Shown in pieces: positions 1 through 9,479 of a stretch of 64,000 bases of DNA. The DNA is from Prevotella conceptionensis 9403948 (GTDB taxonomy: Bacteria; Bacteroidota; Bacteroidia; Bacteroidales; Bacteroidaceae). Within the stretch, counting starts at the first letter, position 1, and the number at the start of each line of letters is the position of its first letter. Made by a program: the position numbers and the translations under genes. Under the pieces are notes generated by a model. The model was not told the origin of the DNA. It did no database searches and was given only the letters and a program-made list of their open reading frames with translations. Location: positions 5,530-69,529 of the forward strand of contig NZ_HE999454.1 of assembly GCF_000312305.1 (NCBI RefSeq). The letters are read 5' to 3'.

Positions 1-585
1 ATAGAACGTTTAGGCGAAGATGCCACCCTTGGCTTGTGGACATTGACCGAAGAAGAGCGTTTCTTCTTCGACAACTATCCCGGTCTGCACAGCTTTCAAA
101 AGGAGATAGACACCATCGGAAGTAAGCAAAGGCGCATGGAGAAACTGGCAACACGAGCCTTACTCGTTGAAATGACGAAAAACACGGAACTTACTATTGA
201 ACACGACAGCAACGGAAAGCCCCTAGTTAAGGGCTATCATGTGAGCATAAGTCATACCAAGGGACTTGTGGCACTGATGCTTTCTACTACTCGCGAAGTA
301 GCAGTAGATGTTGAATACGATAGCGATAGGGTGAGCAGAATAGCCCATAAGTTTGTCAATACCAATGAAACGATGCCCACCAACGCCCACCTTTTATTGT
401 CATGGTGTGCCAAGGAAACCATTTTCAAATACTTTTCATCCGATAATTTGTTGTCGTCTGACATCTATTTGAAGCCTTTCAAGGTCGAAGATAATGGTAC
501 TATCGTTGGCAGAAACCTCAAAAGAAACCTTCTTGTTTCTGCTCGTTATTCTCGTTTTAATGGTTTCACGATGGTTTGCATATAA
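1..585 (+). CDS. 4'-phosphopantetheinyl transferase superfamily protein, 5' end outside window
   Basis: The frame is open from base 1, so the gene almost certainly starts left of the window; a TTG at 34 is only the first internal start-like codon. Two hallmarks of the Sfp/AcpT fold are visible: the Mg-binding AVDVEYD stretch around base 300 and the WCAKETIFK helix around base 405 (family pattern W-x-x-K-E-A/T-x-x-K). The family transfers the phosphopantetheine arm from CoA to a serine of carrier proteins, in fatty-acid or secondary metabolism. The visible part is nearly the size of a whole small family member. The next gene has its own promoter, so this looks like the end of a transcription unit. 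Family assignment is fairly sure; the carrier-protein substrate is unknown. Confidence 0.85.
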   Translation: MERLGEDATLGLWTLTEEERFFFDNYPGLHSFQKEIDTIGSKQRRMEKLATRALLVEMTKNTELTIEHDSNGKPLVKGYHVSISHTKGLVALMLSTTREVAVDVEYDSDRVSRIAHKFVNTNETMPTNAHLLLSWCAKETIFKYFSSDNLLSSDIYLKPFKVEDNGTIVGRNLKRNLLVSARYSRFNGFTMVCI

Positions 586-758
586 GCCAACTGCCAACTT
601 GCACAGCAAAATAAAGCACACTTTCCCCTACCCCATCAACCGAACGATGCGGGATGTGAGGCGTTGCAACAAACGCTTTTATCCCCCATTTACAGACAAA
701 GCAACCCTAAAATCAAGATAAATAGTGTCAATCGTTACGTAAACTTGTATAAAATGCG

Positions 759-766
759 TAACTTTG
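759..766 (+). promoter_or_regulatory. Bacteroidetes -7 promoter element
   Basis: TAACTTTG matches the TAnnTTTG consensus, 19 bases ahead of the ATG of the PD40 gene. No clear TTTG -33 box sits at the usual 19-base distance. Confidence 0.5.
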
Positions 767-785
767 CGGTATAATCTAGACGAAA

Positions 786-1925
786 ATGAAGAAAAGATAT
801 CTTATATTTACGCTCATCATAGCTTGTTTATGCACCACTGGTTACGCGCAAAGAAAAAAGGCGAGAGCCACGGTTAAGCCCAAACCACAACCAGTGCAAC
901 TAAGCGCAGCCGACCTATTGTACCGCAATATGCTGGGTGCAACGGCCAAAGTGATGTTTGTTGACAGTGTTGTTGTGGAGAAATCGCTTTTCCTTTCGAG
1001 CATTCCACTGAACCCGGAGGCAGGAACACTGACCTCGTACCCCGCCTTCTTTAAGGAACATAAGTACCTGGATGGTTCTGTTTATGAGAACGAATTTAAG
1101 AACACCATCTACTATTCGGAAGGCGATTCCACACGAAGGTCGGCCATCTACACTTCCGACCGTATTGGAACAGAATGGAGCGACCCACAAAGACTCAGCG
1201 AAATAGGCGACGAATTTGAACAACAAAACTACCCTTTCCTCATGGCAGACGGCATAACCCTGTTTTTTGCAGCCAAGGGAGCCAACAGTTTGGGTGGGTA
1301 CGACCTCTTTATGACGCGCAAAGACGGAGAAACGGGTAAGTTTTTTCAACCCGAAAACTACGGAATGCCGTTTAACTCTACCGCCAACGACTATCTGCTG
1401 GCCATCGACGAGATGGACAACCTGGGCTGGTTGGTGAGCGATAGGTTTCAACCCGAAGGCAAAGTGTGCATCTACACGTTTGTACCAACAGCCCAACGCC
1501 TATCGTTCAAGGACGGCGAAGTGAGCCAACAGCAGTTGGAATCGTTAGCCAAGCTTAGCAGCATCGCCCAAACATGGTCGTTTGGTAATAGGGAGCAAGC
1601 CCTAAAAAGCATCGAATCGCTTAAAGCACGTAGTGCAAAGACTGCGAAGAGCACAGCTTTTCGTTTCCCCATCAACGATGCAAAAGTGTACACTTCCCTA
1701 TCCGACTTCAAGACAAAGCAAGGGAAGGAACTATACATGGAGCTCACCGAGTTATATAAAAAACAGGCCAAAGCCATGCAGACACTAGAAGAGAAACGCG
1801 CCATCTACCACAAGGGACGCTACAACGAGGCCGAGGCTATTAAAGCTTTGGAGAAAAACGTTGAGCAGTTGGACGCCAAAATACACAGCACGGAGAAGGC
1901 CATCAGAAACTACGAGAACAAGTAG
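786..1925 (+). CDS. Exported PD40/WD40-like propeller protein
   Basis: The 379-residue product has a signal peptide (basic start, hydrophobic stretch, cleavage likely after GYAQ near residue 22). The middle contains motifs of PD40-type beta-propeller repeats: ENEFKNTIYYS, a DEFEQQNYPFLMADG segment, and SLGGYDLFMTRKD, which resembles the GGxDLYxS pattern of OmpA/PD40 proteins of Bacteroidetes. Residues from about 315 to the end are charged and likely coiled coil. Such proteins are normally periplasmic or attached to the outer membrane. It has its own -7 element and is followed by an octamer-repeat spacer, so it is probably monocistronic. The precise role is unknown. Confidence 0.7.
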   Translation: MKKRYLIFTLIIACLCTTGYAQRKKARATVKPKPQPVQLSAADLLYRNMLGATAKVMFVDSVVVEKSLFLSSIPLNPEAGTLTSYPAFFKEHKYLDGSVYENEFKNTIYYSEGDSTRRSAIYTSDRIGTEWSDPQRLSEIGDEFEQQNYPFLMADGITLFFAAKGANSLGGYDLFMTRKDGETGKFFQPENYGMPFNSTANDYLLAIDEMDNLGWLVSDRFQPEGKVCIYTFVPTAQRLSFKDGEVSQQQLESLAKLSSIAQTWSFGNREQALKSIESLKARSAKTAKSTAFRFPINDAKVYTSLSDFKTKQGKELYMELTELYKKQAKAMQTLEEKRAIYHKGRYNEAEAIKALEKNVEQLDAKIHSTEKAIRNYENK

Positions 1926-1951
1926 AACGACAGATATAACGAGGTTGTGCA

Positions 1952-2103
1952 TGAACTCAGAAAGTTATGAACCTACGATCTCATGAATTTATAAACCCAC
2001 AAAACTCATGAACTCATGACCTTACGGGCTGATAAACTGACGAACTTACAAACTCATAAACTCATGAACGCATAAGCTCATGAACTTACAGCCTCATTCA
2101 TAC
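1952..2103 (+). repeat. Degenerate 8-base tandem repeat block
   Basis: The gap between the PD40 gene and the phosphorylase is largely successive 8-base units of the form AACTCATG, AACTTACA, AACTCATA, AACGCATA, AGCTCATG. The first five bases (AACTC) are nearly constant and the last three vary. It belongs to the same octamer family seen at 17617, 27366, 30852, 54790 and 63518. Confidence 0.75.
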
Positions 2104-2122
2104 CTTTAATTCATTCAATATT

Positions 2123-2995
2123 ATGCCTAAATTCTTTGCAGAGTCTGAACTCATCATCAACGGAGACGGAAGTATTTTCCACCTCCACGTAAAGCCCGAA
2201 CAACTTGCCGACAAGGTTATCTTAGTGGGCGACCCAGGAAGAGTGTCGCTCGTTGCCTCGCATTTCGACAGTAAAGAGTGCGACATCGAGAGCCGCGAGT
2301 TCCACACTATCACAGGAACTTACCACGGAAAACGCATCTCTGTGGTTAGTACGGGTATTGGATGCGACAACATCGACATCGTGCTAAACGAACTAGACGC
2401 GCTAGCCAACATCGACTTTAAAACTAGAACGGAGAAAGAACAGCTACGCCAACTTACCTTAGTGAGGATTGGAACCTGCGGCGGACTGCAAGAATACACG
2501 CCCGTCGGCACGTTCATCGCTAGCGAAAAGAGCATTGGCTTTGATGGTTTGCTTAACTTTTACAGCGGTCGTAACGACGTTTGCGACCTGCCTTTCGAAG
2601 AAGCTTTCAAACAGCACATGCAATGGAACCCACAATTATGCGCGCCATACGTTATCGATGCCGACAAAGAAACCCTCGAACGAATTGCCGGCGACGAGAT
2701 GGTACGAGGTGTTACCATCGCCTGCGGTGGCTTTTTCGGTCCCCAAGGCAGAGAGTTGCGCATACCACTGGCCGACCCTAAGCAAAACGAAAAGGTAGAA
2801 AGCTTTGAATACAATGGCTATCGCATCACCAATTTCGAAATGGAAAGCAGTGCATTGGCAGGTCTTGCCCGACTGATGGGACATAAAGCCGTAACCTGTT
2901 GCATGGTAATTGCCAACAGACGAGCAAAGAACGTGAATGCTAACTATAAGAACTCGATAGACGAACTAATAAAACTGGTACTCGAAAGAATTTAA
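2123..2995 (+). CDS. Nucleoside phosphorylase, uridine phosphorylase-like
   Basis: The 290-residue protein belongs to the PNP/UDP phosphorylase family. Motifs seen: VGDPGRV near residue 36 (phosphate-binding loop), a TGIGCDN segment, RIGTCGG near residue 114, and NFEMESSAL near residue 237, the family signature holding the ribose-binding glutamates. The family cleaves a nucleoside with phosphate to give a free base and ribose-1-phosphate, in cytosolic nucleoside salvage. The acidic insert and overall form suggest uridine phosphorylase, but purine specificity cannot be excluded by eye. The stop lies four bases before mnmE, so the two are probably co-transcribed. Confidence 0.85.
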   Translation: MPKFFAESELIINGDGSIFHLHVKPEQLADKVILVGDPGRVSLVASHFDSKECDIESREFHTITGTYHGKRISVVSTGIGCDNIDIVLNELDALANIDFKTRTEKEQLRQLTLVRIGTCGGLQEYTPVGTFIASEKSIGFDGLLNFYSGRNDVCDLPFEEAFKQHMQWNPQLCAPYVIDADKETLERIAGDEMVRGVTIACGGFFGPQGRELRIPLADPKQNEKVESFEYNGYRITNFEMESSALAGLARLMGHKAVTCCMVIANRRAKNVNANYKNSIDELIKLVLERI

Positions 2996-2999
2996 AGAA

Positions 3000-4382
3000 A
3001 TGCAAGCCCCATTAAACGACCGTCAAACAATATGTGCCTTGGCCACTTCTGTTGGCGGGGCTTTGGGCGTGATACGCGTGTCGGGTAACGAATCTATCGA
3101 CATCGTAGACCGCGCCTTTAAAGCGCCCAAAGGCAAAAAATTGCATGCACTTCCACCACAAACAGTGCAATACGGACACATTGTAGACGAAGGAGAGCAA
3201 ACCATCGACGAAGTTCTCGTTACGTGCTTTCGCGCTCCGCACTCGTACACGGGCGAAAATTCAGTGGAGATTTCGTGCCACGGCTCCGCCTATATACTAA
3301 ACGAAGTGCTCAAACTACTGGTGAGATTGGGATGCCGACAAGCGCAACCAGGCGAGTTTACACAACGTGCTTTCCTTAATGGAAAGATGGATTTGAGCCA
3401 AGCCGAGGCCGTGGCCGACCTCATTGCAGCCACCAATAAGGCCAGTGCGCAGTTGGCTTTGGGCCAACTGCGCGGCCATTTCTCTGGCGAACTCGCTGCA
3501 CTTAGAGATAAGTTGCTGCACATAACGTCGCTAATTGAGCTGGAACTAGATTTCAGCGATCAAGACGTAACCTTTGCCGACCGCCAAGAATTGCAAGCCT
3601 TGGCCGAAGAAATTCGCACAAAAATAGCAACGCTCGCCACTTCATTCGAAACAGGAAGGGCGATAAAGGCAGGCATATCGGTGGCCATCGTGGGCAAAAC
3701 CAACGTAGGGAAAAGCACTTTGCTTAACCGATTGTTGAAAGAAGAACGCGCCATCGTTAGCGATATTCATGGCACTACGCGCGACGTGATTGAAGATACC
3801 ATACAGATTAACGGCATCAACTTCCGCTTTATCGACACGGCAGGCATTAGAAAGACAAGCGACGAGATTGAGTCGTTGGGCATTGAACGCACTTATCAAA
3901 AGCTAACCGAGGCCGCCATCGTGCTTTGGGTGATAGACAAAGCACCCACATTAAGCGAAATAGAAGAGATGGACGCACACACACGAGGTAAGCGCCTCAT
4001 TGTGGTTTCAAACAAAACCGATGCACAATCGTTCACCTTCCCCACTTTCTCGTGGACCGAACAGCCCACATTCGTATCTGTTTCGGCCAAGTTTAACACC
4101 AACATCGAGAGCCTAGAAACTTGCATCTACAACGCGGCAAACATCCCAGAGATACACGAAAACGATGTGGTTGTTACCAACGTACGCCATTATGAGGCCC
4201 TGTCGCAAGCTCTCGCAAGCATCCAACGTGTGCTTGAAGGCATCGCTCTCGACCTCAGCGGCGACCTTCTTGCCGAAGACCTGCGCCAATGTCTGCATTT
4301 CTTAGCCGAGATAACAGGGGGCTGCATCACCTCTAATGAGGTTCTTGGCAACATATTTAAGCATTTTTGCATCGGAAAATGA
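3000..4382 (+). CDS. mnmE: tRNA modification GTPase MnmE
   Basis: The 460-residue protein is full length for MnmE (TrmE). The N-terminal tetrahydrofolate-binding domain (residues 1-120, with RAPHSYTGE and a PGEFTQRAFLNGKMDL segment) is followed by a helical domain. A G domain is inserted: P-loop GKTNVGKST at 232, switch GTTRDV, DTAG, and NKTD. The C-terminal helix ends in FCIGK, the conserved C-I/L-G-K motif whose cysteine is required for activity. With MnmG it installs the cmnm5/nm5 group on U34 of tRNAs. It lies four bases after the nucleoside phosphorylase. Identification is secure. Confidence 0.97.
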   Translation: MQAPLNDRQTICALATSVGGALGVIRVSGNESIDIVDRAFKAPKGKKLHALPPQTVQYGHIVDEGEQTIDEVLVTCFRAPHSYTGENSVEISCHGSAYILNEVLKLLVRLGCRQAQPGEFTQRAFLNGKMDLSQAEAVADLIAATNKASAQLALGQLRGHFSGELAALRDKLLHITSLIELELDFSDQDVTFADRQELQALAEEIRTKIATLATSFETGRAIKAGISVAIVGKTNVGKSTLLNRLLKEERAIVSDIHGTTRDVIEDTIQINGINFRFIDTAGIRKTSDEIESLGIERTYQKLTEAAIVLWVIDKAPTLSEIEEMDAHTRGKRLIVVSNKTDAQSFTFPTFSWTEQPTFVSVSAKFNTNIESLETCIYNAANIPEIHENDVVVTNVRHYEALSQALASIQRVLEGIALDLSGDLLAEDLRQCLHFLAEITGGCITSNEVLGNIFKHFCIGK

Positions 4383-4420
4383 TTGTAATATAATCACTTT
4401 TATCTACTATAACAAAAAAA

Positions 4421-6520
4421 ATGGAAAGAACTGATTTTATTGAAAGCAGAATTGATGTTGTAAAAAACATCTATACGCTATACTCTTATGCAAAGAGTGA
4501 TATTGAAGAGGAGAAAGAATGGGCTTTGGAACGTTTCAAACTTGGGAAATGGTTTGTGGTAGAACCATTTGGAAACACCTTGCTTTTTGCTCCAAGCCGT
4601 TTTGTTGGTTACAAGAACAACACAATAGAGAAACATACAAAAAAACACGGAGATGGTACACAAACCAATTCCAAGTTTCTAGAATTAAAATTGTACAAAG
4701 AATTAGCAGATGATTTCCTATCAGAGCAATTTGAAAGTTTCATGGCAACGCTAGGAATAGAAAAAGACACCCCCAAGTTTCTTATACCTTATAATGCTAA
4801 CATCAAAGATTTACAACAACAACGCAAATGCTATTTTATTTGCCCTACACATTGTCAGGGACAAAAAGAGGAGGCATGGCAAAGTTTCTTGTCTAAGAAC
4901 ATCATGTCAATAGGCTGGAATAGTACAGATTACACGGACTATAACATAGACAAAATTAAACAGGAATATCAAAATGACTCTGCGGCGATTAGGGCTTTCA
5001 CGTTAATAAAACAAATTAACGAGGGGGACATCGTATGCTGTACAAATAACAACCATGGGTTATGGGGCATTGGAATTGCCTTATCTCAATACAAATACGA
5101 GAAACATATTCACTATGCAGGAACAGATGAAGAAGGGAATGACTCTTTCTATTCACATTATACAGATGTGGCTTGGCTGTGCTTTAACAAACAGGGGTAT
5201 ATACATGTTACCGAATTGGGCATAAAATCACCTGAAACGCAATGGTCGCCTTACGTAACACTGAGCAAGAAAGACGAAATTCCTCATTACATACAGGACT
5301 ATTTGCTAAAAAACAACAAAAAAAAGGAAATGGTCGACAGATACGTAAAGTTGTTAGAAACGAACAAGAATCTCATCCTAACCGGTGCTCCTGGAACTGG
5401 AAAAACTTACTTGGCAAAAGGCATAGCAGAGGCAATGAACGCAGAATATGAGTTCGTTCAATTTCATCCATCATATGATTATACAGACTTTGTTGAAGGA
5501 TTGCGTCCTACTCCGCCTGACGGAAATGGCAACATAGGGTTTGAAAGAAAAGATGGCGTATTCAAAGAATTTTGCAAAAAGGCAATAAAAGGCAAGAGCT
5601 GTTTCGTAGCATTAAAATCTATTTCAGACGCGATACAGGCCTTTAAAGACGAATTAAGAGAAAAAGGAAACGTCGACATCAAAAGTTTCAGAAGTAATAC
5701 GATCATTAAAACTGCACTAAACGAAAATCAACTCATCTCTGTTCCTGACAAATCAGGATGGAGTATTTCAGATAGAAGAATGTCTGACTACATCGCAAAC
5801 GGAGTTTGGCATCCTAATGACACATATATAAAGTCAATTGGAGACTATATAAAAGATCATTATCTTAGCAACCAACCTAACGACATTCAAAATGATCCAT
5901 CAAAGAAGTTCGTCTTCATCATTGATGAAATAAATCGTGGGGAAATGTCAAAGATATTTGGAGAGCTTTTCTTCAGCATTGATCCTGCTTATCGGGGAGG
6001 AAAGGGAATGGTTAAAACGCAATATCAAAATATGATAAGCGATAAGACGGATCCGTTTTGTGAATATTTCTTTGTTCCTGAAAATGTGTACATCATCGGA
6101 ACAATGAACGATATAGACAGAAGTGTTGAAAGTATGGATTTCGCCATGCGCCGACGTTTTGCATGGGAAGAAATAAAGGCTAACGAAAATACAGCAATGT
6201 TAGACGAATTTCAAGAAATGAAAGACGAAGTGGTTGAAGTAATGAGGCGTCTAAATGCCGCGATATGGGACGAAGAAACCAATACGGGCATTGAGGGGCT
6301 TAACTCGGCATATCATATTGGCGGAGCATATTTTAGCAAACTAAGCCTTTACCTAAACGAAGACCATTCAAACAAGACGGCCGCCTACATGCATCTTTGG
6401 GATAACCATCTGAAAGGGGTTCTTTTCGAGTATCTAAGAGGTACTGCCAATGCAATGGAGAATTTAGATATGTTGCAGCAGATATATTATAAGGGGAACA
6501 ACAATGATGAAATTAACTGA
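4421..6520 (+). CDS. mcrB: McrB-like AAA+ GTPase of a modified-DNA restriction system
   Basis: The 699-residue protein carries a McrB-type AAA+ motor: Walker A GAPGTGKT near 322, Walker B FIIDEINRG near 499, the McrB signature TMNDIDRS near 561, and RRRF near 577. Two modules sit upstream. Residues about 35-115 contain APSRFVGYKNNT and DGTQTN, recalling the specificity region of some ScoMcrA-like enzymes. Residues about 135-255 look like a PUA/EVE-like fold (WGIG and DVAWLCF segments), a fold that recognises modified bases. Such motors drive a McrC nuclease on modified DNA. The gene overlaps mcrC by 17 bases. It is visibly more A+T-rich than mnmE, 38 bases upstream, which suggests horizontal acquisition. 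The N-terminal domain calls are inference. Confidence 0.88.
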   Translation: MERTDFIESRIDVVKNIYTLYSYAKSDIEEEKEWALERFKLGKWFVVEPFGNTLLFAPSRFVGYKNNTIEKHTKKHGDGTQTNSKFLELKLYKELADDFLSEQFESFMATLGIEKDTPKFLIPYNANIKDLQQQRKCYFICPTHCQGQKEEAWQSFLSKNIMSIGWNSTDYTDYNIDKIKQEYQNDSAAIRAFTLIKQINEGDIVCCTNNNHGLWGIGIALSQYKYEKHIHYAGTDEEGNDSFYSHYTDVAWLCFNKQGYIHVTELGIKSPETQWSPYVTLSKKDEIPHYIQDYLLKNNKKKEMVDRYVKLLETNKNLILTGAPGTGKTYLAKGIAEAMNAEYEFVQFHPSYDYTDFVEGLRPTPPDGNGNIGFERKDGVFKEFCKKAIKGKSCFVALKSISDAIQAFKDELREKGNVDIKSFRSNTIIKTALNENQLISVPDKSGWSISDRRMSDYIANGVWHPNDTYIKSIGDYIKDHYLSNQPNDIQNDPSKKFVFIIDEINRGEMSKIFGELFFSIDPAYRGGKGMVKTQYQNMISDKTDPFCEYFFVPENVYIIGTMNDIDRSVESMDFAMRRRFAWEEIKANENTAMLDEFQEMKDEVVEVMRRLNAAIWDEETNTGIEGLNSAYHIGGAYFSKLSLYLNEDHSNKTAAYMHLWDNHLKGVLFEYLRGTANAMENLDMLQQIYYKGNNNDEIN

Positions 6521-7829
6521 TAATGCCTCATATTCTTCAGCGCCCGACAATCTTGAAACGTTTCTATCATTGCAAAATATCGCAAATAAGAAGATATCAG
6601 ACATTCTAGATGAGAATGAAAATAGCCTACTTATCTACCCTTATTCATTCGACAAGTGCGAGGATAGCATTGGTCAGCAATACCTTCTGTCACTACAAAC
6701 TCATTGGAAAGGGAAACAATGCACCAAAGCCACCTTGCAAACAGGCAACACAATAGGCTTTATTAGTGCCAACGGACACGCTATTTCCATCCATTCACGC
6801 TTTTCTCCAAAAGCAGAAGAAGACTTTTTCTTGCATTATATGCTTCAAAAAGTTTTGTCTATAAACATCGTCAATCTTTCACACAGTACAACGGATGAGC
6901 CCACATTCAACTTTCTACTGTACCTATTCCCAAAACTTCTCAACGATGCATTAATGCAAGGAATATACAAAGAATATCAACGAAATGAATATAACGACGC
7001 CAATCTGCGGGGCAAAATAGACATTAGCAGACATCTAAAAAGGAATTTGCCTTTTAATGGGCGTGTTGCATACCGCACACGAGAGTTTAGTCATGATAAT
7101 CATGTAACCCAATTGATACGTCACACAATTGACTATATCAGCAAAAGCAAATTAGGAAAGGAGGTATTAGAAAACAACGCAGAGACTCGCACATGCGTAG
7201 CACAAATCATTGCTGCAACGCCACGCTACAATAAACAGGAAAGAGAAAAGGTTATAAAAAGCAATTCAAAAACCATAAGCCACCCTTATTACTCTCGTTA
7301 TACGCCTCTTCAAAAACTATGCCTACGAATATTGAGGAATGAGAAAGTAAAGTATGGGGTACAGGATGATAAAATACATGGTGTAGTGTTCGATGCATCC
7401 TATCTATGGGAGGAGTATATTGCCACCATTCTTACAAAAGAAGGCTTTAAACATCCCAACAACAAAAAAGGGTCTGGCCGCATTTATCTGGCTAAAAACA
7501 AAAAGATTCCACGCTATCCAGACTTTTATAGGGAACAAGATAGCATCGTTATTGATGCAAAATATAAGTGGGACGCCAACCGAGATGATACACATCAAAT
7601 GATCAGCTACATGTATCGACTGAAAGGAAGACGTGGAATATTCATTCATCCAAGTCATACTAATGGCCAAGAAGTATCTTATTTACTAGGTCATGGAGAA
7701 GAGAATAGTGCCGAACTACAAACATATCATTATTCCATACCCCAGACGGCAAGTGACTACAGCAAGTTTACAGCAGACATGAAGTATTCGGAAGTAGCAC
7801 TTAAATCGCAATTCCAACTTAAAATATAG
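6504..7829 (+). CDS. mcrC: McrC-family nuclease subunit
   Basis: The 441-residue protein has the McrC layout: an N-terminal beta-rich region, a helical middle with NLRGKIDISRHL (conserved G-x-I-D in McrC), and a C-terminal PD-(D/E)xK nuclease core. The core shows YPDFY near 338 and IDAKYKW near 350, giving the catalytic Asp, Asp and Lys. It cleaves DNA when activated by the McrB GTPase. The start overlaps the mcrB end, so translation is probably coupled. Length is typical. No disruption is visible, so the pair is likely functional. Confidence 0.88.
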   Translation: MMKLTDNASYSSAPDNLETFLSLQNIANKKISDILDENENSLLIYPYSFDKCEDSIGQQYLLSLQTHWKGKQCTKATLQTGNTIGFISANGHAISIHSRFSPKAEEDFFLHYMLQKVLSINIVNLSHSTTDEPTFNFLLYLFPKLLNDALMQGIYKEYQRNEYNDANLRGKIDISRHLKRNLPFNGRVAYRTREFSHDNHVTQLIRHTIDYISKSKLGKEVLENNAETRTCVAQIIAATPRYNKQEREKVIKSNSKTISHPYYSRYTPLQKLCLRILRNEKVKYGVQDDKIHGVVFDASYLWEEYIATILTKEGFKHPNNKKGSGRIYLAKNKKIPRYPDFYREQDSIVIDAKYKWDANRDDTHQMISYMYRLKGRRGIFIHPSHTNGQEVSYLLGHGEENSAELQTYHYSIPQTASDYSKFTADMKYSEVALKSQFQLKI

Positions 7830-7905
7830 TTATGGGAGAGGTGAACCTATATACATTCCACTCTTCTTAACTGAAATAACAGGGGACAGTATATGCCTAT
7901 CAGAA

Positions 7906-7940
7906 CCTTCTCCAACAAGGAATTGGCCTTTTGGAGAAGG
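7906..7940. terminator. Terminator hairpin between convergent genes
   Basis: A 10-base-pair stem CCTTCTCCAA/TTGGAGAAGG with a 15-base loop lies between the ends of mcrC and the convergent carbonic anhydrase. The flanking T and A tracts are weak, so it may serve either strand. Confidence 0.6.
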
Positions 7941-7963
7941 CTCGTTTAAAACACGTAAGCTAC

Positions 7964-8506
7964 TTAATAAATCTCTTCTAACGCCCCTGTTTCGGAATCA
8001 ATGATAAACCCACGAACCACAACATCTTTTGGAACTAGCGGATGAGTTTTGATGGTATCTACGGTTTTGCGCACAGAAGTATGCGTATCTTTAAAACCTT
8101 CAAGCCAAGAGTTGAGGTCTATTCCACATTTACGGATGGTGTTTAGCGTCTCGTCTGTTATGCCACGGGCAATCATTTCGTGGTGAAAGTGGTCGTAGTT
8201 CATGTGGCAAGCACCGCAATGCGAGTGAGCCACCACCATGATTTCTTTCACACCTAGTTCGTAAATGGCCACGATAAGACTTCGCATGGCCGAATCGAAA
8301 GCAGAAATAACCAAGCCTCCTGCATTCTTGATAATCTTTGCATCACCGTTTTTTAGCCCCAATGCTGCGGGAAGAAGTTCGGTAAGCCTTGTGTCCATGC
8401 AAGAAAGCACAGCCAATTTCTTGTCTGGATACTTATCCGTGATATACTTTTCGTAGCCTTTTTGCGCCACAAAAGTCTTGTTGTGGTTTATAATCTGGTC
8501 TATCAT
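7964..8506 (-). CDS. Beta-class carbonic anhydrase
   Basis: The 180-residue protein shows the zinc-site pattern of beta carbonic anhydrases: SCMDTRL (Cys36, Asp38, Arg40) and AHSHCGAC (His94, Cys97). It interconverts CO2 and bicarbonate in the cytosol, feeding carboxylases and pH balance. The short length and spacing fit the small type seen in Mycobacterium Rv1284 and in many anaerobes. It is transcribed convergently to mcrC and looks monocistronic. The 398-base gap upstream (8507-8904) holds no gene I can support, only the promoter of the next unit. Confidence 0.92.
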   Translation of the reverse strand: MIDQIINHNKTFVAQKGYEKYITDKYPDKKLAVLSCMDTRLTELLPAALGLKNGDAKIIKNAGGLVISAFDSAMRSLIVAIYELGVKEIMVVAHSHCGACHMNYDHFHHEMIARGITDETLNTIRKCGIDLNSWLEGFKDTHTSVRKTVDTIKTHPLVPKDVVVRGFIIDSETGALEEIY

Positions 8507-8809
8507 AACCTAGGTATTTAATGTTGAAACTTGTTTATTTCATTAAATGCTTAAAGCACTTGCAGTAAAATTACGAATGCTAATTTACAACATTTTCCCC
8601 TACCTTATGCTAAGTTGGCATAAATAACTGCCCATCTACAAAGTATTATTAACAATTCAAAGACCATTCCATGCAGGTGCATACAGCAATTACAACGTGC
8701 CAAGAGTTGTTTTTGCTTTATCTTGAAAGCTTAGGCTAAGGATGCAACGCCAAAACAAGAACAGTTTCAGATACATCATGCAAGAAGGTGGATTTCAGAT
8801 AATTTACTG

Positions 8810-8817
8810 TAACTTTG
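8810..8817 (+). promoter_or_regulatory. -7 promoter element of the glutaredoxin operon
   Basis: TAACTTTG matches TAnnTTTG, about 90 bases ahead of the glutaredoxin-like gene. The -33 box is not obvious. Confidence 0.5.
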
Positions 8818-8904
8818 CATTAGCAAAGAACAAATTCACGTCAAAGAACGCCAATCAACTTCGATGACGTAACATTTAAAAATAAAATAGATAAACAATA
8901 GATT

Positions 8905-9198
8905 ATGACTAAGGTATTTGTAATGTCAACCTGTCCGGATTGCGTTCAGGTAAAGGCACAACTGGCGGATAATCCTGCCTACGAATTGATAGATATTGGT
9001 GAACACGTAAGAAACTTAAAGCAATTCTTGGCCCTTCGCGACAACAACCCTGCGTTTGCCGAGGTTAAACAACATGGCAGCGTTGGCATTCCGTGCTTTT
9101 TGCTAGAAGACGGAAACGTACAGTTTGCCCTAGACAACATCACGATAGAAGATGCTCCCGAAGGTGCCGCTTGCAGCCTTGACGGAAAGGGATGCTAA
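8905..9198 (+). CDS. Glutaredoxin-like thiol-disulfide protein
   Basis: The 97-residue thioredoxin-fold protein has a redox motif CPDC at residues 10-13 and a cis-proline segment VGIPCF near 72. Extra cysteines appear in the tail (AACSLDGKGC). Family members exchange electrons with glutathione or other low-molecular thiols. The CPDC active site differs from the classical CPYC, so whether it is a true glutaredoxin is open. It begins a three-gene run with two small membrane proteins: the next start is 13 bases past its stop. Confidence 0.75.
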   Translation: MTKVFVMSTCPDCVQVKAQLADNPAYELIDIGEHVRNLKQFLALRDNNPAFAEVKQHGSVGIPCFLLEDGNVQFALDNITIEDAPEGAACSLDGKGC

Positions 9199-9211
9199 AA
9201 ACAGACGACTT

Positions 9212-9475
9212 ATGTTAGAACATATTGCAGAATTTACAGCATGGCCCATACTTACTGGGTTCTTGATTGGCTACATTGCCAACCGCATCATGAGCGGCGA
9301 GGGCAAAGGTTGCTGCATGAACTTTATCGTAGGTGTTGTGGGTAGCTATGCTGGTACGTTTATCAGTCACCTGCTGAACATCGAGTTGTTCGGCAGAGGC
9401 TATCTCACCAACTTCGTTTTCTGTGTGCTTGGAGCTGTGACTGTGCTGTGGATATGGAAGAAAATATTTGACTAG
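9212..9475 (+). CDS. Small glycine-rich membrane protein, GlsB/YeaQ-like
   Basis: I chose the ATG at 9212 over an in-frame upstream start that would lie inside the glutaredoxin gene; this gives 87 residues. Three hydrophobic helices are visible (about residues 9-24, 32-52, 62-82), with glycine-rich turns such as LIGYIANRIMSG and VVGSYAGTF. This resembles the transglycosylase-associated/GlsB stress family. The function of that family is poorly known. It sits between the glutaredoxin gene and a DUF1294 gene in what looks like one operon. Confidence 0.6.
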   Translation: MLEHIAEFTAWPILTGFLIGYIANRIMSGEGKGCCMNFIVGVVGSYAGTFISHLLNIELFGRGYLTNFVFCVLGAVTVLWIWKKIFD

Positions 9476-9479
9476 AACG

